NCBI GenBank assembly: GCA_016929905.1
Contig: JAFGHX010000011.1
Coordinates: 1 to 56,657, forward strand
Direction: 5' to 3'
DNA length: 56,657 bases
DNA from: Kiritimatiellia bacterium
Lineage (GTDB): Bacteria; Verrucomicrobiota; Kiritimatiellia; JAFGHX01
Below the pieces are notes generated by a model. The model did not search any database, had not been told where the DNA came from, and saw only the letters and a program-made list of their open reading frames with translations. Shown here piece after piece: positions 8,621-14,924 of this stretch. The translations under genes were made by a program, and so were the position numbers. Each line of letters begins with the position of its first letter. Positions within the stretch are counted from its first letter, which is position 1.

Positions 8621-9979
8621 CTACAGCCGCCATGGTGCGAGCAGCCCGGCTGCCTGGAGTCCCAGCACGATACCCGCCGCCAGGGTCGTCAGGGCGATAC
8701 GCGACGCGCTCCAGAGATGTTCGGCGTCGAACGAGGGATCGGCGCCCATGAGCCGATCGTTCACGACGGCCAGCGGCAGACAGACGGCGAGCAACCCGCA
8801 GAGTGCGGAGCCCCGCGCACCGGGCAGGATCAGCCACGGCGGCAAGCAGACCGCGGCCCATGCGGCGAGGCCGGCGCCGAGCGCCCACGTCACGCGCCGC
8901 AGCCCGCGGAGTTCACACGTCCAGAGCACATGGTTCCAGATGCAGAAGGCGGCGACCAAGGTCAACGCCGCGAGGAACGGCCCGTACAACCGGCCCGCCA
9001 GGACCAGCATGTTGTCCGTCACCAGGATCACGAGCGGAATCAGCACAGCGCGAAAGACAAGCCGCACCTTGACCTCCCCCCTGTGGGCGGCGGGCGGCGG
9101 CAGCAGCAGCCACATCGCCATGTAGGCGGCGAACCCGAGCAGGACCGGCAACGCCCACATTTCCGAGCCGAGCGACCAGGCGCCGTACGTGAACAGGATG
9201 AACGCAACCGTCCCGCCCACGTTGAACGAGCGGGTCCGGCGCACGGTCAACCCCACGGCGACGCAGAGCACGGCCAGGCTGGCGGTCTGGTACGCGATCT
9301 CGGTGAGCGGCTTGGTTGTGAGCTTGGCGAGGATCACGCACACGCCAAGCGGGATGAAGAGGTTGTCGGCGCCGTGCAGCGAGACGGCCTCGAATCCCGT
9401 AACGAGGATCGCGACGAGCAGCGCGGCCAACACGCAGACCGCGCGCGGGATATCGGCCAGCAGCAGCATTGGCAGATGCATCGCCAGAAAGGCGACCGTC
9501 AGGAAGACCAGCGAGCCTTCCAGGCTCTTGCGTTCATCCTCCACTTCGTAGAACACGGCGCCGTAGCGGCCCCCGATCAACGCGGCCGACGCGTCGCCCA
9601 CCGCCAGCACCAGAACCGAGGCGACGTACAGCCACGGCTGCCCCCGCGCGAGCACGAACACCAGGAACACGGCCAGCGGGTAATACTCGCTGCCGCGCGT
9701 GCGCCGGTGCACCGCGTCCACGCTTCTGAGCACGCCCCGACGGCGGCCCCACACGAAGAACGCCGAAAGCGCCGCGGCCATCACCAGCACCGTCCACACC
9801 GATTTGACCAGGAACGGAAACAGCAGGCAGACCACACCCCCGCCGAGATGGACGAGTTTGCGCGTCCACTCGGGCCGGGCATTCCCGAACCGTCTCCACA
9901 GCTCGGCCACGAGCAGGACGAGCACGAACAACGTGCCGATCACCGCGACGCCGGCCAGGTCTTTCCAGAGCGCGGTCAT
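8621..9979 (-). CDS. Membrane prenol kinase-like fusion (VTE5-like kinase plus VTE6/DUF92-like half)
   Basis: A 452-aa polytopic membrane protein. Residues 1-215 carry the phytol/dolichol kinase signature: RKLVHLGGG at 40-48, GDASAALIGGRYG at about 129-141, KSLEGS at 151-156 and a following GADNLFIPLG. Residues 230-290 (FNVGGTVAFILFTYGAWSL, then MWALPVLLGF) resemble the DUF92/VTE6 phytyl-phosphate kinase family from memory, with further membrane segments to the end. If right, one protein would phosphorylate a prenol twice, CTP-dependently in the first step, giving a prenyl diphosphate usable by the UbiA enzyme in the same cluster. The N-terminal assignment is strong; the second half is an inference. 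It is the third gene of the minus-strand HMGR-DUF3419-kinase set. Confidence 0.75.
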   Translation of the reverse strand: MTALWKDLAGVAVIGTLFVLVLLVAELWRRFGNARPEWTRKLVHLGGGVVCLLFPFLVKSVWTVLVMAAALSAFFVWGRRRGVLRSVDAVHRRTRGSEYYPLAVFLVFVLARGQPWLYVASVLVLAVGDASAALIGGRYGAVFYEVEDERKSLEGSLVFLTVAFLAMHLPMLLLADIPRAVCVLAALLVAILVTGFEAVSLHGADNLFIPLGVCVILAKLTTKPLTEIAYQTASLAVLCVAVGLTVRRTRSFNVGGTVAFILFTYGAWSLGSEMWALPVLLGFAAYMAMWLLLPPPAAHRGEVKVRLVFRAVLIPLVILVTDNMLVLAGRLYGPFLAALTLVAAFCIWNHVLWTCELRGLRRVTWALGAGLAAWAAVCLPPWLILPGARGSALCGLLAVCLPLAVVNDRLMGADPSFDAEHLWSASRIALTTLAAGIVLGLQAAGLLAPWRL

Positions 9980-10069
9980 GCCCGAAGTGTCGAGTGTCCG
10001 GTTCCGGCTGTCAAGCGTCTCTCTGTCTGTGTGCGTCCGTGTGCGTCCGTGTTCCGGTTCGCGCGCGAT

Positions 10070-11173
10070 TCACGCGCCGCGCAACACCTCCTCCACCACG
10101 AACGCACTGTAGAAGAACGCGCGGTCTCGTTTGAACAGCGCGGCGGCCTGTTCCGCGCAGGGCCGCACGCGTTCGGGAAACGCGCCGGCGTACGCGCGCG
10201 GGGCGAGCATATTCCAGTACGCGAACCGCGCGCCCGGCCGGGCGGCGTCCAGCAAGCGTTCATAGACGGTCCGCCCCGTGTTCTCGTCGAGGTACTCGAA
10301 GATATCGGACAGGTTGAACCCGTCGAAGCCCTCCGCGCCGTGCGCGCGGGCCGCGTCCTGGACGGGCCCCTCGAACAGAGTCAGGCGCGCGAGCCCGGCC
10401 TTCAACGCATCGAATTGCCCGGAGACCAGGTATGGGGGGAGCGTATGCGAGAAGTCGCCCGTGAGAATATAGTCCAGATAGGGGTTGTCGTGCGTCGGCA
10501 GGACGGTCAGCGCGTAGCGGGTGCGCGCGAGTATGCGCGCGGCAACCGACCCTTGCACATAGCGGAAGAACTCAGGGTCGCGCCCCATTCGCCCCATGAC
10601 GAACCGGCTGAAGAAGACCCGGAACAGGAGCCGCCACCGCAGGTTGTTCCATGTCCGGTCGTAGAAGGCGGTGCGGCCGGCGGCGTCGCGCGGCGCGAGC
10701 AGGTCGCGCACGGTCCGGCGCCCGTGCACGAGCGGGAGGATCCGCGTGCGGAACAGGCGGAAGTAGCGCTCGAACTTGCCGGCGTGGATCAAGCCGCGCG
10801 CGAGCACGCGCCGGTTCGCATCCCAGTACGCACGTGTCCGCGCGGAAAGTCCCGCGCGCAGTTCGGCATAACCGGCCAGGCGCTGGTCCGAGGGCTCGAT
10901 GCCCAGGAAGACGAGCAAGGCGTCGTACGAAAACTGCCGGATCGCCGCCGCTTTCAGCTCGACGCACGCGAGCTGCGCGGCGCTCAGGTCCGCGGCGACG
11001 ACCCCGGCCCCGCGCGCGATCAGCGCAAACGCGTTGTCGCCGCCCGACGCAATGGAGAGGATGCGCCGGCCCGGGCCCGGTTGCAGCGCTTCGCAGAGCA
11101 CGTCCGCATCCTCCCAGCAATTGGCGTAGCGGATGATGTCGAACCGGGCCCGTTGTTGGATGTCCTGACTCAC
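10070..11173 (-). CDS. DUF3419 family protein, BtaA-like
   Basis: A 367-aa protein of the DUF3419 family, whose characterised member BtaA transfers the 3-amino-3-carboxypropyl group of S-adenosylmethionine to diacylglycerol in betaine-lipid synthesis. The N-terminal RYANCWEDADVLCEAL (near 15-30) is followed by a SAM-binding-like strand and glycine loop (RILSIASGGDNAF), and FNLSDIFEYL and YWNMLAPR lie near the C-terminus. The length is close to BtaA. No BtaB methyltransferase lies next to it, although a SAM methyltransferase is at 12850. It starts with GTG and lies 148 bp after the HMG-CoA reductase gene. A role in an unusual polar lipid is plausible; the acceptor is not proven. Confidence 0.82.
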   Translation of the reverse strand: MSQDIQQRARFDIIRYANCWEDADVLCEALQPGPGRRILSIASGGDNAFALIARGAGVVAADLSAAQLACVELKAAAIRQFSYDALLVFLGIEPSDQRLAGYAELRAGLSARTRAYWDANRRVLARGLIHAGKFERYFRLFRTRILPLVHGRRTVRDLLAPRDAAGRTAFYDRTWNNLRWRLLFRVFFSRFVMGRMGRDPEFFRYVQGSVAARILARTRYALTVLPTHDNPYLDYILTGDFSHTLPPYLVSGQFDALKAGLARLTLFEGPVQDAARAHGAEGFDGFNLSDIFEYLDENTGRTVYERLLDAARPGARFAYWNMLAPRAYAGAFPERVRPCAEQAAALFKRDRAFFYSAFVVEEVLRGA

Positions 11174-11237
11174 GGCTCATCACCGAGTTGCGGCACGATG
11201 TGCGGCCGGGAACACAAACGGCAGAGCCCGCAGGCCG

Positions 11238-11303
11238 CCGCCTTCGCCCTGTGCGGGCTTCGTCGCGCCATGGGCCGCCTTCGCCCTGTGCGGGCTTCGT
11301 CGG
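11238..11303 (+). repeat. Two 29-bp direct repeats
   Basis: The sequence beginning GCCGCCTTCGCCCTGTGCGG occurs twice without change, at 11238-11266 and 11275-11303, in the gap between the DUF3419 and HMG-CoA reductase genes. The eight bases between the copies are unrelated. Confidence 0.8.
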
Positions 11304-11321
11304 GGCAAAGGAATGCCCGCG

Positions 11322-12599
11322 CTACTTCTTCCGCCCGTACCGGGCATGCGCGGCGCCGAACTCGCCGGCGCTCAGCGCGCCAATGATCGAGATCTCGCCG
11401 GCCAGCGCGGCGGCGGCGCAGATCTCCGCGAATTTCCGCGCGCGGTCGGCGCCGTAACAGTCCATGATTTCGAGACATTCGCGCGCGGTCGGCAGGTGCG
11501 TCCCGCCGCCGACCGTGCCCACGATCATGTTCGGCAGGCTCACACACACGTACAGGTCGCCCTCCGCCGTCACGTCCATTCGGGTCAGCCCCACGGAGGC
11601 TTCCGCCACGCAGGCGGCGTCCTGCCCGCAGGCGATGAACACCGCGGCCAGCGCGTTGGCGAAATGGCCGTGCACGCCGATCGACCCGCTCTGCGCGCCG
11701 CCCACCAGCGATATCTGCCAGTAACGGACCAGGTCCTCAGGCTCGGCGTGAATGATGCGCTTCAGGACCCTGCGCTGCACCGCGACCTCCGCAACCACCT
11801 TCTTGCCCCGCGCATAGGTGAACGCCACCATCGTGGCCTTCTTGTCGCCCGACAGGTTCCCTTCCAGGTACCAGTGCGCCGGCTGCACGGGCGCGTGCGC
11901 GACGAGATGCCGGCAAATCGCCTCGGTGGCGATCGTGACCATGTTCTGGCCCGCGGCGTCGCCGGTCTCGTACTCGAACCCGAGATAGACGTCCTTGCCC
12001 ATGAGCGACGTGCGCAGGTCGACAAGCCGGCAGTGCCGCGACGTGCCGCCGACAATGTCCTGAAACGAATCGAACCGGGACAGCACCCAGGAGAGGAACA
12101 GGCCCGCCTCGGCGAGAGAACGGAACAGGAAGCAAGGCGCGCGAGAGACGGTCTCGGTCAGGCACACGGCCGACGCGCCGCCGGACTGGCTGATCACATA
12201 GGCGCCGCGATGATACGAGGCGACCAGGGCGCCTTCGGTTGTCGCCATCGGCACGAAGAAGTCGCCGTGCGCGTTCGCCCCGTTGATTCGCAGCGGCCCG
12301 ATCAACCCCACCGGTACGCGGGCGAACCCGACAAAGTTCTCGATGTTCGCCGCCAACGCCGCGGGCGGCAGCTCGGCACCCGCGCCGGCAAGCCGGTCAA
12401 GGGCGATGCCCTGCCCGGCGAGTGCCGCGCGCCGCCGCTGCAGACCGGCCTCGGTATGGTCGTTCCCCGCGGGCACCCGTGCCGGCAGCGGCGCCTCGCT
12501 CGGCAGCCGTGGTTTCAGGCGTGTGAGGCGCTCCCCAACTTGCGCCCCGTGCAGGATACGGTCCAGAATGGATGCGGCCCTCTTTCGTGACACAGGCAT
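11322..12599 (-). CDS. Hydroxymethylglutaryl-CoA reductase
   Basis: A 425-aa HMG-CoA reductase. It has ENFVGFARVPVGLIGPL (87-103), TTEGALVAS with the catalytic Glu at 122, the NADP(H)-site-like GDAAGQNMVT (213-222), GDKK with the catalytic Lys near 253-254, and CGQDAA with the catalytic Asp near 327. A late His lies in AAHARYGRKK. It lacks the eukaryotic membrane domain. It should interconvert HMG-CoA and mevalonate. No other mevalonate gene is visible in the window. The ATG at 12599 follows AGGAGG; a longer frame to 12824 only covers promoter DNA. Its position upstream of the BtaA-like and prenol-kinase-like genes suggests an isoprenoid or lipid pathway rather than mevalonate catabolism. Confidence 0.9.
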   Translation of the reverse strand: MPVSRKRAASILDRILHGAQVGERLTRLKPRLPSEAPLPARVPAGNDHTEAGLQRRRAALAGQGIALDRLAGAGAELPPAALAANIENFVGFARVPVGLIGPLRINGANAHGDFFVPMATTEGALVASYHRGAYVISQSGGASAVCLTETVSRAPCFLFRSLAEAGLFLSWVLSRFDSFQDIVGGTSRHCRLVDLRTSLMGKDVYLGFEYETGDAAGQNMVTIATEAICRHLVAHAPVQPAHWYLEGNLSGDKKATMVAFTYARGKKVVAEVAVQRRVLKRIIHAEPEDLVRYWQISLVGGAQSGSIGVHGHFANALAAVFIACGQDAACVAEASVGLTRMDVTAEGDLYVCVSLPNMIVGTVGGGTHLPTARECLEIMDCYGADRARKFAEICAAAALAGEISIIGALSAGEFGAAHARYGRKK

Positions 12600-12636
12600 G
12601 CAAGGCCTCCTCTGCGTGACGGCATTCCTGCGGCCC

Positions 12637-12665
12637 TGTATAATCCGAAACGGGCTCGGAGTCGA
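12637..12665 (-). promoter_or_regulatory. Predicted promoter for the HMG-CoA reductase operon
   Basis: On the minus strand TCGACT (12665-12660) and TATACA (12642-12637) are 17 bp apart. The -10 lies about 38 bp before the ATG at 12599, leaving room for the AGGAGG site. The -35 is weak. The same bases contain TATAAT on the plus strand, so direction is not certain. Confidence 0.4.
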
Positions 12666-12765
12666 GAGAGAAGCACCCTCGTGGTTCGTCCGCGCTGTCC
12701 GCGAGCAGCGTCCGGCGCTCAGATGAACGCGGCCATGGCTTGCGCCGAATGGATGCGAAGCCGGG

Positions 12766-12794
12766 TTGATGGGTGGGGGACTTTGGCGTAAGCT
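12766..12794 (+). promoter_or_regulatory. Predicted promoter for the methyltransferase gene
   Basis: TTGATG (12766-12771), a 17-bp spacer and TAAGCT (12789-12794) lie about 55 bp before the ATG at 12850. Confidence 0.35.
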
Positions 12795-12849
12795 TTGTTC
12801 CGCCTGCCGGGAGGCATCGAACACCCTTCAGGGAGGCGCGGGGAGAAAG

Positions 12850-13662
12850 ATGAGGCGCAACGAACAGGCCAACAAGCGGTACTGGAATGCTATGGCCGAA
12901 CAGTACCAGACGATCACCCGCATTTCAACCGAGGACCTGCATTTCGGCCCGTTGCTGCCCGGCGGGCGGGAACTCGGACTGGTCCCCTCGCCGCTGAAGG
13001 GGCGCCGCTGCCTGGAGATCGGGTGCGGCGCGGCACAGAACAGCATATTCCTGGCCAAGCATGGCGCGCGTTGCACGGGTCTGGACATCTCGGCGAAGCA
13101 GCTCCGATACGCCCGCCAACTGGCCAGGCAGGAAGGAGTGACCCTCACCTTCCATCGCGCGGCGATGGACGCCATGCCCTGCCGGCGTTTGGGCACGTTT
13201 GATTTCATCCACTCCACCTGCGCGCTGTGTTTCGCCGAAAGCCCCCAAAAGGTGATTTCGGATGCGGCGGCCATGCTCAGACCGTCCGGTACGCTCCTGC
13301 TGGCCACGGTGCACCCGCTCTTCAACGGCGACTGGCTGGAGATCGTCGGGGAGAGTTTCGGCCTGTTCATACCCGACTACTTCCACCCGCCCGATGACGT
13401 ACGCCGGATCCCGGACAGCCGGCGTACGGCCCGGTCGCATGCATACCCGGTCGGAGAGCTGCTCGCGTGGCTGACGGATGCCGGCTTGAGCATTCGGAAG
13501 GTACTGGAACCACAGCCGCTGCCGATCCCGGAAATGAGCGAGCAGGCGATCTGCGAGCGTGTCCCGTACGACAGCTCGGATTGGCGTAAGCTGTACGACA
13601 AAGTCAGCCGGGTGCCGGCCGCACTAGTCGTGCTGGCCGGGAAAGCGCCTGCGTATGCGTAG
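12850..13662 (+). CDS. Class I SAM-dependent methyltransferase
   Basis: A 270-aa methyltransferase. Motif I CLEIGCGAAQ is at about 54-63, the acidic end of strand 2 (GLDIS) follows, and the DFIHSTCALCFAES and GTLLLATVHPLF segments fit motifs post-I to III. The late HAYPVGELLAWLTDAGL helix is typical of methyltransferases acting on small molecules or lipids. The ATG at 12850 is preceded by GGGGAGAAAG and by a predicted promoter. It is divergent from the HMG-CoA reductase operon and may serve the same lipid pathway, but nothing in the sequence fixes the substrate. Its 3' end overlaps a possible small ORF on the other strand. Confidence 0.85.
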   Translation: MRRNEQANKRYWNAMAEQYQTITRISTEDLHFGPLLPGGRELGLVPSPLKGRRCLEIGCGAAQNSIFLAKHGARCTGLDISAKQLRYARQLARQEGVTLTFHRAAMDAMPCRRLGTFDFIHSTCALCFAESPQKVISDAAAMLRPSGTLLLATVHPLFNGDWLEIVGESFGLFIPDYFHPPDDVRRIPDSRRTARSHAYPVGELLAWLTDAGLSIRKVLEPQPLPIPEMSEQAICERVPYDSSDWRKLYDKVSRVPAALVVLAGKAPAYA

Positions 13663-13758
13663 CGGCTCCGGCCGTAACGCGGCGCAGAGAGGCAGGACTC
13701 GCAGCAGAACCGCCACTCCCAACAACCCGCAACCCAGCAGCCAGGGATCCAGCCCCAT
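13624..13758 (-). CDS. Possible 44-aa single-pass membrane peptide
   Basis: A 44-residue frame, starting MGLDPWLLGCGLLGVAVLLR and ending in a basic tail, begins 10 bases after the stop of the upstream minus-strand gene, behind a G-rich GGGGGGCGAG. It has one hydrophobic helix and then positive charges. Its end overlaps the 3' end of the convergent methyltransferase gene. No family is recognised and it could be spurious. Confidence 0.3.
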   Translation of the reverse strand: MGLDPWLLGCGLLGVAVLLRVLPLCAALRPEPLRIRRRFPGQHD

Positions 13759-13768
13759 CTCGCCCCCC

Positions 13769-14173
13769 CTATTCGCCGGGCTTGTAGTTTATCGGCCAGA
13801 AAGGATCCCGCAACCCGTCCTCTGGCGCGCCCGGAAGCTTCTTCGCCTTCGGCTTCAGGTCTGTCGTTCGCTGAAGCGTCTTGACGGTCGTCCCCAACGG
13901 AACCACCTTCACTTCGCCGAGTCGGATCGAGACAATCTTGAAACGATACACCGCCTCGTGCGTCTCTATCGAGATCTCTTCCCCCTCCGCCGCCAGTCCG
14001 TACCCGTCCAAGATGCAATAAGCCCGGCCGTCCGTACATTCACCGGACCCGATAACCACCAAGCTCGGCGCCGGCGCGTTCGAACGGGCAAACGACTTCT
14101 GGACAAGAGCGAGCTGGAAAACCAGCAGCACGCTCAATATTAGCGTCATGAATGGAAAATATTCCGCGAACAT
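13769..14173 (-). CDS. Small membrane-anchored protein of unknown function
   Basis: A 134-aa protein with one N-terminal membrane helix (MTLILSVLLVFQLALV) and an extracytoplasmic body containing two Cys residues (GECTDGRAYCILDGYG). That body reads as a short beta-rich segment with pilus- or secretion-assembly-like features, ending LRDPFWPINYKPGE. The DPFWP-type ending is often seen in small pilus/type II secretion accessory proteins of this bacterial group, from memory. The ATG at 14173 follows GGAGGGAGGGGCC. It is separated from the upstream minus-strand operon by an AT-rich palindrome. Function not assigned. Confidence 0.65.
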   Translation of the reverse strand: MFAEYFPFMTLILSVLLVFQLALVQKSFARSNAPAPSLVVIGSGECTDGRAYCILDGYGLAAEGEEISIETHEAVYRFKIVSIRLGEVKVVPLGTTVKTLQRTTDLKPKAKKLPGAPEDGLRDPFWPINYKPGE

Positions 14174-14255
14174 GGCCCCTCCCTCCACTCGTCATTTGCT
14201 GATATCAGAAGCCAATAAGACAGAAAGCATTTTCCGTGCCAACTGCATCCATTCT

Positions 14256-14351
14256 CCCTCCAGAACATGAGAATCCTCGAAATTTGCAAAAATGCGCCTT
14301 TTTGGCACGCCAAAATTTTATCGTTTTTGCGAAATTGAGAATCCTGGAGGG
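14256..14351. repeat. AT-rich nested palindrome
   Basis: The outer arms are CCCTCCAG (14256-14263) and CTGGAGGG (14344-14351). The middle arms, AATTTGCAAAAATG (14281-14294) and CGTTTTTGCGAAATT (14322-14336), are reverse complements with one bulge. The centre is TTTTGGC-ac-GCCAAAA (14300-14315). It is strikingly AT-rich for this genome. It lies between the stop of one minus-strand gene and the start of the next, so it could act as a terminator or be a small palindromic insertion. Confidence 0.6.
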
Positions 14352-14354
14352 TGG

Positions 14355-14924
14355 TTAGCGCTCAGACGGGGCGGGACCGCACCCTTCCGGCTCGTGAGGC
14401 CGGTATTGAATCTTGCGCGGCTTGGCCCATTCGGGAGGGGCGTCGAGTTTGGAGCGGATGGCGTTGTACATGCGGGTGAGATTGTCGCGGTCCTCTTGGC
14501 TTTTCAGGGCGGCCAGACCGCGCCGGTATACGACCTCGGCCAGAGCCGGCTTTTGGAGGCGGGTGATGTTCACGTCAATGATGCCGATATAGGCTTTGAG
14601 TTCCTGGGGGTATTCCTCGAGGATCTTTTCATACGCCGCGATGGCCTCCTTGTGCAGTCCCATTTTCGCCCTGGCCTCAGCCGGTCCGTAGGTGGGCAGG
14701 GGTTTGTCGCGACGGCGGCCCGGCCAAAGGAGTGACGCCACAGGTTCGGTCATGATGTCCAGCAACGGCGGCACGAGGAGCACCGAGCCGAATCCGATGC
14801 AGAGGGCGGCCAAGGGCACGCCGAGAAAGGGGCCGCCCGGTGAGCAACAGAAAAGGAAACAAGCCAGGACGTAGAGGGGCACGGCCATAAGGAGCCGAAC
14901 CAGCAGCTTCTTTCCGTCACTCAT
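14355..14924 (-). CDS. Membrane protein with short TPR-like segment
   Basis: A 189-aa protein with two N-terminal membrane helices (LLVRLLMAVPLYVLACFLFCC and the following LAALCIGFGSVLLVPPLL), then a cytoplasmic TPR-like stretch (MGLHKEAIAAYEKILEEYPQ, then AYIGIIDVNITRLQKPALAE). Its ATG overlaps the stop of the SGNH-TPR gene in an ATGA arrangement, implying translational coupling. Its role is probably structural or adaptor-like next to that protein; no specific family recognised. Confidence 0.75.
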   Translation of the reverse strand: MSDGKKLLVRLLMAVPLYVLACFLFCCSPGGPFLGVPLAALCIGFGSVLLVPPLLDIMTEPVASLLWPGRRRDKPLPTYGPAEARAKMGLHKEAIAAYEKILEEYPQELKAYIGIIDVNITRLQKPALAEVVYRRGLAALKSQEDRDNLTRMYNAIRSKLDAPPEWAKPRKIQYRPHEPEGCGPAPSER

